The position numbers and the translations under genes were made by a program. The notes under the pieces are model-generated. The model was not told the DNA's origin. It saw only the letters and a list, made by a program, of their open reading frames with translations, and made no database searches. Shown here in pieces: positions 33,004-41,110 of a stretch of DNA of 64,000 nt. How positions within the stretch are numbered: position 1 is the stretch's first letter; each line of letters opens with the position of its first letter. Source of the DNA: CBDDFQ01 sp965227035 (lineage in GTDB: Bacteria > Pseudomonadota > Gammaproteobacteria > Burkholderiales > Burkholderiaceae_C); NCBI GenBank assembly GCA_965227035.1, contig OZ245724.1, positions 992,001 through 1,056,000 on the forward strand, read 5' to 3'.

Positions 33004-33949
33004 GAGTGAGCGCCCAAATTCATCGAATCCGGTCATCGAACTTCGACTGTGGCGTCAGTTCGCTGCCGTAGCCGAGGAGTTGCATTTCGGACGCGCTGCA
33101 ATCCGTCTGCATATGACACAGCCTCCGCTGACGCAGGCCATCGCGCAATTGGAGAGTCTGCTCGGCGTTCGGCTTTTCGATAGAACCAAACGCAGCGTGC
33201 AACTGACCGAAGCGGGGCAAGCGCTGTTGCCCGAGGTTCACGACCTGCTGGCTCGCTCACAGGCAATCGTTTCTCGCGCTAGAAGTGCAGCGGCGGGCGA
33301 GTCCGGGTCTCTCCGGCTGGCTTTCGTATCGACGGTCGGATTCGACTTGTTGCCGCGCTGGATTCAGGAGTTCAGGACGCGCTTCCCCAACGTGTCGCTG
33401 GATCTGCTGGAAGCCACTGGCGACCTGCAGCTGCAGGCGCTGGAACGCGGTGAGATCGACGCCGGTTTCATTCTCCATGCGCCTGGGTTTACGCCCGCGG
33501 GCTTCGAGCATCACATCGTCACCACCGAGCCATTGGTGGTGGCCATGCCGTCGCGTCATCCTTTGGCACTAGCCACGAAAATCGCTTTGAACAAGGTGCT
33601 GAGCGAGCCTCTGGTGATGTTTCCGAGGCGGATCGTGCCGTCGCTTCACGATGCGATCTTAGGGCTGTATCACGCGAACGGACGATCCCCGCAGGTTGTG
33701 CAGGAGGCCATTCAGATGCAGACCATCGTAAATCTGGTGTCGGCAGGTCTGGGCCTCGCGTGGGTTCCGGAGAGCGTCACACGATTCCAGCGCGAGGGGG
33801 TGGTGTACCGCCATGTGGCACCAGGAAACAAACCGGCCCTGATGAGCGAAACCAGCCTGGTCTGGACAGAAGGCAACCGGAACATGAGCGTCGAACGATT
33901 CGTCGAATGCGAGCCGCCCGCCAGAGAATCCTCTGAAACAGCTACGTAA
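33002..33949 (+). CDS. LysR-family transcriptional regulator
   Basis: A 315-residue regulator. The N-terminal winged helix runs over residues 14-73 (LRLWRQFAAVAEELHFGRAA, then MTQPPLTQAIAQLESLLGVRLFDRTKRSVQLTEAG). A periplasmic-binding-protein-like effector domain follows from about residue 100. It is divergent from ilvD, the classical layout for a LysR protein and its target. The effector is unknown. The start codon lies within a palindrome, suggesting autoregulation. Confidence 0.9.
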   Translation: MSERPNSSNPVIELRLWRQFAAVAEELHFGRAAIRLHMTQPPLTQAIAQLESLLGVRLFDRTKRSVQLTEAGQALLPEVHDLLARSQAIVSRARSAAAGESGSLRLAFVSTVGFDLLPRWIQEFRTRFPNVSLDLLEATGDLQLQALERGEIDAGFILHAPGFTPAGFEHHIVTTEPLVVAMPSRHPLALATKIALNKVLSEPLVMFPRRIVPSLHDAILGLYHANGRSPQVVQEAIQMQTIVNLVSAGLGLAWVPESVTRFQREGVVYRHVAPGNKPALMSETSLVWTEGNRNMSVERFVECEPPARESSETAT

Positions 33950-33973
33950 TTCAACCGAAGCACAATACGCCCC

Positions 33974-34810
33974 ATGCTTCTTTACCCGCAATTCAATCCC
34001 ATCGCGATCCAGATCGGCCCGCTCGCTGTGCACTGGTACGGCATCACCTATCTGGTTGCTTTCGGTCTTTTCCTTTTTCTGGCCAACCTGCGTCTCAAAC
34101 ATCAGCCATATGCGTCGATCACGCAACCCACTCGGTGGACCCGAAAAGATGTCGAAGACATTCTTTTTCTGGGTGTTGTGGGCGTCGTGTTGGGCGGACG
34201 AATCGGGTATTGCCTGTTCTACAAACCGGAGTACTACGCGAGTCATCCGCTGGAAATCTTCTACGTCTGGCAGGGCGGCATGAGTTTTCATGGCGGCATG
34301 CTCGGTGTCATTCTGGCGATGGTCTGGTTCGCACACTCTCGCAAACGCCCGTGGCTGGAAGTGACCGATTTGATCGCGCCTTGCGTGCCTACCGGGCTTG
34401 CCGCAGGGCGCGTCGGCAACTTCATCAACGGAGAACTGTGGGGACGATTCTCGGATCCGTCTTTGCCCTGGGGCATGGTGTTCCCGCAGAGCGGATCGAT
34501 GCTGCCGCGTCACCCCTCGCAGATTTATCAATTCCTGCTCGAAGGCATTCTGCTTTTCGTTCTTCTCTGGTTGTACGCACGCAAGCCGCGCAAGTTGGGG
34601 CAGGTGTCGGGTGCGTTTCTCATCGGCTACGGCATTTTCCGTTTCACCGCGGAATTCTTCCGCCAGCCCGATGACTATCTGGGACTGCTCGCGCTCAACA
34701 TGAGCATGGGCCAGTGGCTTTGCGTCCCCATGATTCTTGCGGGCATTGCGATGTGGATCTGGGCGACCAAACGCGTCGATTCGAGAGTGCCCAGCACCCA
34801 GAAATTGTGA
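33974..34810 (+). CDS. lgt: Prolipoprotein diacylglyceryl transferase
   Basis: Essential inner-membrane enzyme that attaches diacylglycerol from phosphatidylglycerol to the lipobox cysteine. The product has 278 residues and about seven membrane segments. The family signature GRVGNFINGELWGR is near residues 145-158, the H-motif HWYGITYL is near the N-terminus, and GMSFHGGMLGV is near 99-109. It follows the LysR gene by 24 nt on the same strand. Its substrates in this window include the RND adaptor lipoprotein. Confidence 0.95.
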   Translation: MLLYPQFNPIAIQIGPLAVHWYGITYLVAFGLFLFLANLRLKHQPYASITQPTRWTRKDVEDILFLGVVGVVLGGRIGYCLFYKPEYYASHPLEIFYVWQGGMSFHGGMLGVILAMVWFAHSRKRPWLEVTDLIAPCVPTGLAAGRVGNFINGELWGRFSDPSLPWGMVFPQSGSMLPRHPSQIYQFLLEGILLFVLLWLYARKPRKLGQVSGAFLIGYGIFRFTAEFFRQPDDYLGLLALNMSMGQWLCVPMILAGIAMWIWATKRVDSRVPSTQKL

Positions 34811-34837
34811 GCTTGGCGGAGGAGGGAAAATAGCGGC

Positions 34838-36412
34838 ATGACAAAAGCCTCCAACCTGTCCGACGCGTCCAACCCGTCCAACTCTTCCAACAAGAATCTC
34901 TTTTCCGCGCTGCGCGCGTCGTTCCCCAAGAACCTCGAAGCCATCGCAGTCGAAACGGACGACGGTTTGTTCTACTCGTGGAGCGACCTCGACCGCGCGA
35001 GCGCCCGCATCGCCAATCTCCTCGATTCGCTCGAACTGCCGCCCGCATCGCGCATCGCGGTGCAGGTAGAAAAATCGGTCGAGGCGATGATGCTGTACCT
35101 CGCGACGCTTCGCACCGGTCATGTGTTCCTGCCGCTCAACACCGCGTATCAAAGCGCCGAGATCGAATACTTCCTTGGTAACGCAGAGCCTGCAGTCGTG
35201 GTGTGCGATCGCGCTACTTTCGGATGGGTGAGCAAGATCGCTTTCAAGGCCGGCGCGCAGCACGTGTTCACGCTGAATGCAGATCGGACAGGAAGCCTGC
35301 TCGATCGCGCGACGCACCATAGCGATCATCATGAAGTCGCAATTTGCGCCGACGACGACCTGGCTGCGATTTTGTACACCAGCGGCACGACCGGTCGTAG
35401 CAAAGGCGCGATGCTCACGCATAAAAATCTGCGCAGCAACGCCGAAGTTCTTCGCACCTATTGGGGCTGGAAAGATGGCGACGTACTGATTCATTCGCTG
35501 CCGATCTTTCATATTCACGGGCTGTTCGTGGCTATTCACGGCGCGCTGATCAACGGCAGCAAGATGATCTGGATGTCGAAGTTCGAGCCGCGAAAAGTGA
35601 TCGAACGCATGAAGGACGCGACCGTGTTCATGGGTGTGCCGACGCTGTACGTTCGCATGCTGGCAGACCCGACGCTGACCAAGGAATCGGCGAAGAACAT
35701 GCGCCTCTTCGTTGCGGGCTCTGCGCCTTTGCTGCTGGAAACTTTCAACGAATGGATCGCTCGCACCGGCCACACGATTGTCGAGCGCTACGGCATGAGC
35801 GAGACCGCCATGCAGGTATCCAACCCGTATTTCGCGAAGGACGGAGAGCGTCTCGGTGGCACGGTCGGTTTTCCGTTGCCCGGCATCACGATTCGAATCA
35901 CGAACGAGAAGGGCGATGAGTGTGCCGTCGATGAAATCGGAGGCATCGAAGTGAAGGGCCCGAACGTGTTCAAGGGCTACTGGCGCATGCCCGAGAAAAC
36001 GAAAGAAGAATTCACCGACGACGGATTCTTCAAAACCGGCGACGTCGGCAAGATCGATGCACGCAACTACATCACCATCGTCGGCCGCAGCAAGGATCTC
36101 GTGATCAGCGGCGGCTACAACGTGTACCCGGCAGAAATCGAAGGCGCCATCAACGAGCTGCCCGGGATTGCCGAGAGTGCGGTCGTCGGCGTGCCGCATC
36201 ACGACTTCGGCGAGGTCGGCGTTGCGATCGTCGTGGCAAAGCCCAACGCGAAACTCGACGGCGACGCGATCGTTGCGACGCTCAAGAAACAGCTCGCCAA
36301 CTTCAAGGTGCCCAAGCGATGCTTTGTCGTGAGCGACCTTCCGCGAAACACAATGGGCAAGGTTCAGAAGAATCTTCTGCGCGACGAATACCGCGCACTC
36401 TTTATCAAATGA
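34838..36412 (+). CDS. matB: Malonyl-CoA synthetase (MatB-like acyl-CoA ligase)
   Basis: ANL-superfamily ligase of 524 residues that forms malonyl-CoA from malonate, ATP and CoA. The phosphate loop LAAILYTSGTTGRSKGAMLTH is near residue 170. The pocket motif HSLPIFHIHGLFVA, the adenylate motif ERYGMSETAMQV and the hinge KTGDVGKIDARNYITIVGRSKD resemble MatB. The C-terminal lysine is in NTMGKVQKNLL. The first 20 residues are a Ser/Asn-rich run (SNLSDASNPSNSSN) built from repeated TCCAAC/TCCGAC hexamers, probably unstructured. A methylmalonate or general acyl substrate cannot be excluded. Confidence 0.83.
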   Translation: MTKASNLSDASNPSNSSNKNLFSALRASFPKNLEAIAVETDDGLFYSWSDLDRASARIANLLDSLELPPASRIAVQVEKSVEAMMLYLATLRTGHVFLPLNTAYQSAEIEYFLGNAEPAVVVCDRATFGWVSKIAFKAGAQHVFTLNADRTGSLLDRATHHSDHHEVAICADDDLAAILYTSGTTGRSKGAMLTHKNLRSNAEVLRTYWGWKDGDVLIHSLPIFHIHGLFVAIHGALINGSKMIWMSKFEPRKVIERMKDATVFMGVPTLYVRMLADPTLTKESAKNMRLFVAGSAPLLLETFNEWIARTGHTIVERYGMSETAMQVSNPYFAKDGERLGGTVGFPLPGITIRITNEKGDECAVDEIGGIEVKGPNVFKGYWRMPEKTKEEFTDDGFFKTGDVGKIDARNYITIVGRSKDLVISGGYNVYPAEIEGAINELPGIAESAVVGVPHHDFGEVGVAIVVAKPNAKLDGDAIVATLKKQLANFKVPKRCFVVSDLPRNTMGKVQKNLLRDEYRALFIK

Positions 36413-36422
36413 TCGAGGCCCG

Positions 36423-36830
36423 ATGATCGAAATCAAAGAAGACGAAATCGAGTTCACCGCAATTCGCGCGCAGGGCGCGGGTGGGCAGAACGTGAACAAG
36501 GTGTCGAGCGCGATTCATCTGCGATTCTCGATACCCGATTCGTCATTGCCGCAAGACATCAAAGATCGGCTCCTCGCGATGAGCGACCAGCGCATCACCT
36601 CGGACGGAGTGGTGGTGATCAAGGCGCAGACTTCGCGAAGCCAGGAGCAGAACAAAGCCGAAGCGATCGAGCGATTGCAGGCGCTGGTCGATGGCGTCGC
36701 GGTGCCCCCGAAGCCTCGCAAAAAAACCAGACCCTCGGCCAGCGCGAAACGAAAACGCGTCGACGCGAAGACCACGCGAGGTGAAGTGAAGAAGCTGCGA
36801 GGCAAGGTCACCGGAAACGGATTGGCTTGA
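36423..36830 (+). CDS. arfB: Alternative ribosome-rescue factor ArfB (YaeJ)
   Basis: A codon-independent peptidyl-tRNA hydrolase that frees ribosomes stalled on truncated messages. The 135-residue protein has the release-factor GGQ motif at residues 20-22 (GAGGQNVNKVSSAIHLRF) and a basic C-terminal tail (PRKKTRPSASAKRKRVDAK) that enters the mRNA channel, and it lacks the stop-codon-reading domains. Length and tail match ArfB rather than a truncated PrfA or PrfB. It begins 10 nt after matB. Confidence 0.93.
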   Translation: MIEIKEDEIEFTAIRAQGAGGQNVNKVSSAIHLRFSIPDSSLPQDIKDRLLAMSDQRITSDGVVVIKAQTSRSQEQNKAEAIERLQALVDGVAVPPKPRKKTRPSASAKRKRVDAKTTRGEVKKLRGKVTGNGLA

Positions 36831-36882
36831 TAGTTGCATTCACTTCACTGTGCTTAATCAACGTTGACGAATTGAAGACATC

Positions 36883-37857
36883 ATGAAAATCTGTGTGTTT
36901 GGATTGGGCGCCATCGGCGGTCATCTTGCGAATCGATTTGCCTTGAACGGACACGACGTGTCGGTCATCGCTCGCGGCGCGACGCTCGATGCGGTTCGCA
37001 CGAACGGTCTCACCTTGAAGGACGGCACCGACGAATGGAACGTTCGTCCGAAAGCGTTCGACAAGTCGGCAGACGCGGGCGTGCAGGACTACGTCATCGT
37101 TTCGGTCAAGACACCGGCGCTGGCAGAGATTGCTCCGCAACTGGCGCCTCTCATCGGCCCTGACACGACGGTTGCGTTCGTGGTCAATGGCGTGCCGTGG
37201 TGGTTGCTGTCCGAAATCAGCAATGACATGAGCCAGTGGTCGGCACCCATTGCCCAAATGATCTCTTCGCTCAGCGCAGTCGTCCCGCGCGATCGGATCA
37301 TTGGCGCGCTCACCTATTCGGCGAATCACGTGGCTGAGCCCGGAGTGGTCTGGAACTCCAGCCCCACGGTCAACCGGTTCATGTTCGGCGAAACCGACGG
37401 CGCGGCGACCGACCGGGTCCGGGCTATTGCGGCTGCTGCCACCAACAGCACCACGAATGGCGTCACCTCGGACAGCATTCGCGATGCCATGTGGATCAAG
37501 CTTTTCATCAACGTGGTGACTGGTCCCTTGAGCGGCCTGACCGGTGGCATCAGCATGAAGCTGTTCAACGATCCGGAACTTGCGCCACTCATCACGAGCA
37601 TGAACGAAGAGATGATCGCCGTGGCGGCTGCGTGCGGATCGAAGAGTCCACGTAGTGCGTATCAGCCGGTCAAAGCGGTCGGCAATCACAGACCTTCGAT
37701 GCTGCAGGACTTCGATTTGTCCAGGAAACCGGAGATCGACACGATCCTGGGCGCGGTGGTCGATATCGGCAAGATCAAGGGCGTGCCAACCCCGTCGCTT
37801 GGCATGGTGTTGCCGCTGCTTCGGGCGAAGGCCCGCTATCAGGGCATCTACCCTTAA
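36883..37857 (+). CDS. Ketopantoate reductase-family NAD(P)-dependent oxidoreductase
   Basis: A 324-residue two-domain dehydrogenase of the ApbA/PanE family. The N-terminal Rossmann motif ICVFGLGAIGGHLANRFALNG is at residues 3-23, with VSVKTPAL and VNGVPWW in the cofactor domain. The C-terminal helical domain has the catalytic Lys region MWIKLFINVVTGPLSGLTGG. The family includes the pantothenate enzyme PanE, but Burkholderiales usually carry several paralogues. The role in pantothenate synthesis is therefore possible, not certain. It follows arfB by 52 nt. Confidence 0.85.
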   Translation: MKICVFGLGAIGGHLANRFALNGHDVSVIARGATLDAVRTNGLTLKDGTDEWNVRPKAFDKSADAGVQDYVIVSVKTPALAEIAPQLAPLIGPDTTVAFVVNGVPWWLLSEISNDMSQWSAPIAQMISSLSAVVPRDRIIGALTYSANHVAEPGVVWNSSPTVNRFMFGETDGAATDRVRAIAAAATNSTTNGVTSDSIRDAMWIKLFINVVTGPLSGLTGGISMKLFNDPELAPLITSMNEEMIAVAAACGSKSPRSAYQPVKAVGNHRPSMLQDFDLSRKPEIDTILGAVVDIGKIKGVPTPSLGMVLPLLRAKARYQGIYP

Positions 37858-38024
37858 AAGCTAACGGTACGTGCGTTGCGGTCGGTCGCGTCAGATCCGA
37901 AAGTCTCCACGGCGGCTTTCGAGTGGCCCGTACCCGAAATTTGGCGGAATTGCGCACTTGCCATATGCTTTTGCCCATCTCCGGCGCCAACCAGGCGCCT
38001 ACGCCCGCCAAAACCGCAACAAGC

Positions 38025-38369
38025 ATGAATCACAGGACGCTTTTACATGCGCTGCTGAATCTCACCGAGCCTCTGAAGACGCTCGGCACGCGTTTGCGCA
38101 AGGCGGAAGTGGACGAATACGAAGATCCGGTGGTTCTGAACGAAGAGCAGATTGCGCATGTGCTTGCCGTCTATAGGTCGGGAAAAATGTCTGCACGCGA
38201 TGTCGAGGTGTGGGCGAACCTGGTCGAGGATAGAGAAGACATCGTCTGTTCGTCGACCTCGTCGCGCGACGTGATGCATGAACTTGCCAACCCTTTTCTC
38301 ACCGAAGACCTGACCTACGCGCGGGCTCAGCAGCTTTGCGAGTGTTTGAAGATCAAGGTTGCGGGCTGA
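38025..38369 (+). CDS. Small protein of unknown function
   Basis: I do not recognise it. The ATG at 38025 gives 114 residues: an N-terminal amphipathic helix (LLHALLNLTEPLKTLGTRLRK), then an acidic region with VLNEEQIAHVLAVYRSGKMSARDVEVWANLVEDREDIV, and a C-terminal FLTEDLTYARAQQLCECLKIK. The middle reads like a two-helix domain with conserved-looking VEVWANL and DREDI. It is cytoplasmic and has no metal or nucleotide motif. An upstream start at 37923 would add 34 residues of poor coding character. It could be an immunity-like or regulatory protein, but nothing nearby supports that. Confidence 0.65.
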   Translation: MNHRTLLHALLNLTEPLKTLGTRLRKAEVDEYEDPVVLNEEQIAHVLAVYRSGKMSARDVEVWANLVEDREDIVCSSTSSRDVMHELANPFLTEDLTYARAQQLCECLKIKVAG

Positions 38370-38484
38370 TCATCACGCCGACTCGCTCGCGAGTTGCGTT
38401 TGCTGAAAATCAGCGCCAAAAAGATTGAACAAATCCGCAACTGCCGAGTCGCATTGCGGTGTTCAACCTAACCTTCTCATACAC

Positions 38485-38892
38485 ATGAACTTCGTACCCA
38501 GCCAACTGACCACCTCGCGCGTTCTCGGAATTCTGCGAATCACCAGCGCTTTCATGCTGATCCAGCACGGCACCGCCAAGCTGTTTCATTTCCCGCGCGT
38601 CGCGTACTTCGACAATCTTCAGGTGTTCTCGCTGATCGGCGCTGCTGGCATCATCGAACTGGTCGCTGGATTTTTAGTGTTGATCGGACTGTTCACCCGT
38701 CCTGCAGCATTTCTGCTCTCCGGGCTTCTGGCGTTCGCCTACTTTCTGGGTCATGCGAGCAAGGGCTTCGTATGGTCTCCCATGATGAACAACGGCGAGT
38801 CCGCCGCACTGTTCTGCTTCGTGTTCCTCTACATTGCAGCAGCGGGATACGGTGCCTGGGGTGTCGACGGTCTTCGCAAAGCCACTCGCTGA
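38485..38892 (+). CDS. DoxX-family membrane protein
   Basis: A 135-residue four-helix inner-membrane protein. The pattern RVLGILRITSAFMLIQHGTAKLF, then GIIELVAGFLVLIGLFTRPAAFLLSG, with FAYFLGHASKGF later, is typical of the DoxX/YphA family. Relatives include the thiosulfate:quinone oxidoreductase subunit and proteins of redox stress, but most small members have no fixed role. I chose the ATG at 38485. It ends 3 nt before the convergent EamA gene. Confidence 0.88.
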   Translation: MNFVPSQLTTSRVLGILRITSAFMLIQHGTAKLFHFPRVAYFDNLQVFSLIGAAGIIELVAGFLVLIGLFTRPAAFLLSGLLAFAYFLGHASKGFVWSPMMNNGESAALFCFVFLYIAAAGYGAWGVDGLRKATR

Positions 38893-38895
38893 GAT

Positions 38896-39750
38896 CTAAG
38901 CTGGAACAGCTTTGCGCTTAGGCGTCCATTGACTCAGCAGCAATGCACCTAGGACGACGATCGTGCCGAACACCTGCATGCCCGTTGGAATGATTCCACG
39001 AATGAGGGCGTCCAGTACGAACGCAGTCACTGGTACGAGCAGAAAAAAGGGCGATGCGGCCACCGCGCCGATCGCCCCGATCGCCTTGAACCAAAGCGCG
39101 AACGGAATGGCCGTGATGAACACTGCAAGCAACGCCAGCCCCACGATGTTGGTCGTCGTGAGATGCGCAGGAATCGATCCCATCGCAATGCCAACGACCG
39201 ACAGCTCGACGCCTGCAATCAACAACTGCCAACCTGTGAAAGCGATCAAGCCGATCGGAGGCTTGCCCCAGCGGTTCATCAGAACACCGCCCAATGCCAC
39301 CGACAAAGTGCTGCCGAACGCAGCTGCAATGCCGATGCCATCCACAGCGAACGCTCCTTTCAGCACCACCAGCGACACGCCGATCACGCCGAGAAAAATG
39401 CTCGCAATTTTTATCCAGGTGGGTCGAATGCTCAAGATCGCCCATCCGAGCAACACTGCGCACAGTGGCGCAAGAGCCTGAAGCACGGCTGCGACTCCGC
39501 CCGGCAGGCGCATCACGCCGACGAAAAGCAAACCGAAGAACAATCCGCCATTCAAAGTGCCCAACACGATGACTCGGCCCAGCCATTCGCGCGGCGGAAA
39601 CTGCCGCGCAAAAAGCATCAGTGCAATGGCGCCCCCGAGTGCTCGAGTCGAGGCGATCAGAAGCGGGTTGTGCGGTAGCAGGGTGGCAGAAACGATATAG
39701 GTAAAGCCCCACAGCATGGTGGCTGTAGCAGCGCAAGTTCTCGGACCCAT
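38896..39750 (-). CDS. EamA (DMT) family transporter
   Basis: A ten-helix drug/metabolite-type inner-membrane transporter of 284 residues made of two EamA repeats. LWGFTYIVSATLLPHNPLLIAS begins the first; the second starts near GSTLSVALGGVLMN. Typical substrates are amino acids or other metabolites, exported. The ATG at 39750 and a GTG at 39759 are both possible starts; neither has a strong Shine-Dalgarno sequence. A four-copy 8-bp tandem repeat lies 19-50 nt before the ATG, where spacing to the promoter or ribosome-binding site could matter. Confidence 0.87.
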   Translation of the reverse strand: MGPRTCAATATMLWGFTYIVSATLLPHNPLLIASTRALGGAIALMLFARQFPPREWLGRVIVLGTLNGGLFFGLLFVGVMRLPGGVAAVLQALAPLCAVLLGWAILSIRPTWIKIASIFLGVIGVSLVVLKGAFAVDGIGIAAAFGSTLSVALGGVLMNRWGKPPIGLIAFTGWQLLIAGVELSVVGIAMGSIPAHLTTTNIVGLALLAVFITAIPFALWFKAIGAIGAVAASPFFLLVPVTAFVLDALIRGIIPTGMQVFGTIVVLGALLLSQWTPKRKAVPA

Positions 39751-39768
39751 GGAAATCACTTTGTGGAA

Positions 39769-39800
39769 GCGTTTAGGCGTTTAGGCGTTTAGGCGTTTAA
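39769..39800. repeat. Tandem repeat, 8-bp unit GCGTTTAG x 4
   Basis: Three perfect copies of GCGTTTAG are followed by a fourth, GCGTTTAA. The unit length is not a multiple of three. The array lies in the leader of the minus-strand EamA gene and inside the 3' end of a small open frame. Short arrays like this are prone to slipped-strand gain or loss. Confidence 0.9.
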
Positions 39801-39939
39801 GGCGATCGGAGCGAAGGTGCTCGATAGCAGCGAGCAGGATACGCGTTTGCAGCGTGGAGGGCGGGCCGGCGGAGGTATGACTTAGCTCGGCTGTAAGTTT
39901 CTTGGACCATGCATGCCAAATATCGTTGAGACGATTCAT
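39781..39939 (-). CDS. Possible small protein, 52 residues
   Basis: An ATG at 39939 opens a 52-codon frame ending in TAA inside the tandem repeat. Its last residues, RLKRLNA, are encoded partly by the repeat units. The composition is plausible for a protein, with an amphipathic start (NRLNDIWHAWSKKL) and a helical end (QTRILLAAIEHLRSDRLKRLNA). AGAAAGTGG lies upstream as a weak ribosome-binding site. It would sit first in an operon with the EamA gene, 30 nt before its ATG. I do not recognise it, and it may be chance. Confidence 0.35.
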   Translation of the reverse strand: MNRLNDIWHAWSKKLTAELSHTSAGPPSTLQTRILLAAIEHLRSDRLKRLNA

Positions 39940-40073
39940 CAAGCCACTTTCTAAGTATTTGAGATTTTTGCGTTTGCCTTGCGATCGTCACGACGATGTA
40001 ATGACCGCGACCTCAGTTTTTGTTCTGCACGTCCTCGATGGCCGAGCCGTTCTATATCTTCCGGAGTTTCCTC

Positions 40074-41063
40074 ATGGCAATCATTTTCAAGTCCTGTGCG
40101 CGTATGTCTGCAATAGCAACGATCGCGGCCCTGTCGCTCGTCGCGAACGTATCTCACGCAGCCGATCCTTGGCCCGCAAAACCTATTCGCATCGTCGTGC
40201 CGTTCGCTTCGGGGGGCTCTGGCGATGTCGCGATTCGGACGATTCAAACGATGGTCGAGAAGTCGATCAACGGTTCTCTCTACATCGACAACAAGAGCGG
40301 CGCGTCGGGCAACATCGGGGCATCCGAGGTCGCACGCGCAGCGCCCGATGGCTACACGTTTCTCCTCGGTGCCACTAACAATTACGTGATGAACCAGTTT
40401 CTCTTCAAAATGGATTTCGATCCTTTGAAGAATCTGGTGCCGGTCACCATGGTGGTGAACTCGCCGTTAGTGGTGATGGTCAATCCGTCTCTGCCCGTGA
40501 AGACTCTTGCCGAGTTCACCGCTTACGCAAAACAGAACGCCGGCAAGATCAACTACGGGTCGCCCGGAATCGGAACTGCGCCGCATCTGGGTGGTGTTCG
40601 TTATGCGGAACTCAGCGGCGCACCTTTGACCCATGTGCCCTATCGCGGCGCAGCCCCCGCAGTGCAAGGATTGCTCGGCGGCGAAATACAGGCCATGTTC
40701 GTGACTGCGGATTCGACTTCCGGCTACGTGCTCAACGGCCGTCTCCGCGCGCTCGCGATCACCGGACCCAAGCGACTGGCAGCGTTGCCCGATGTGCCTG
40801 CAGCGCCCGAAGTGGGTCTGCCGGACTTGGTCGCAGGTAATTGGTGGGGTCTGTCGGCTCCGGCAGGAACAGATCCTGCGATCATTGCGAAGATGAACGC
40901 CGCCATCAAGGAAGCATTGGCGCGTCCTGAAGTTATCGAGCAGTTCGCGAAGCTAGGTACGACGACGGTGGGAAACACACCCGCTGAATTCGGCGCGCAG
41001 ATGGCGCGTGAGGCAGCGGGGTGGAAGGCAATCATCGAGAAGTCGAACATCAAGGTCGAGTAA
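40074..41063 (+). CDS. Bug-family tripartite tricarboxylate transporter substrate-binding protein
   Basis: A second periplasmic receptor, 329 residues, with a signal peptide ending near VSHA-AD (residue 29). It has WPAKPIRIVVPFASGGSGD, SGASGNIGASEVARAAPDGYT and HVPYRGAAPAVQGLLGGEI, the Bug signature set. It is only moderately similar to the first receptor (16990-17976), so it is not a recent duplicate. I chose the ATG at 40074 with CCGGAG upstream. An MBL-fold hydrolase gene starts 47 nt downstream, suggesting that the ligand is processed by that enzyme. TctA/TctB are absent. Confidence 0.9.
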   Translation: MAIIFKSCARMSAIATIAALSLVANVSHAADPWPAKPIRIVVPFASGGSGDVAIRTIQTMVEKSINGSLYIDNKSGASGNIGASEVARAAPDGYTFLLGATNNYVMNQFLFKMDFDPLKNLVPVTMVVNSPLVVMVNPSLPVKTLAEFTAYAKQNAGKINYGSPGIGTAPHLGGVRYAELSGAPLTHVPYRGAAPAVQGLLGGEIQAMFVTADSTSGYVLNGRLRALAITGPKRLAALPDVPAAPEVGLPDLVAGNWWGLSAPAGTDPAIIAKMNAAIKEALARPEVIEQFAKLGTTTVGNTPAEFGAQMAREAAGWKAIIEKSNIKVE

Positions 41064-41110
41064 CCTTTTCAACCGTGAAGTAGCGGGAACCAACGGAGTT
41101 AGCCACGTAC

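Larger units (their letters stand above)
39760..40073. other. Non-coding stretch of about 314 nt between the EamA gene and the second Bug receptor gene
   Basis: Apart from the tandem repeat (39769-39800) and a small minus-strand open frame (39781-39939), I see no gene. The part from 39940 to 40073 is AT-richer than the surroundings and should hold the divergent promoters. TTGAGATTTTTGCG and TTCTATATCTTCC are promoter-like, but I cannot place a confident -35/-10 pair. CCGGAG at 40061-40066 is the likely ribosome-binding site of the receptor gene. Confidence 0.5.

Noticed and set aside
33659..36499. A 946-codon open frame on the minus strand opposite lgt, matB and arfB
   Set aside because: It is antisense to three well-supported genes, has no domain I recognise, and reflects the rarity of TTA/CTA/TCA codons in the sense genes. 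Similar long antisense frames occur opposite tig, lon, acsA and the acyl-CoA dehydrogenase gene.
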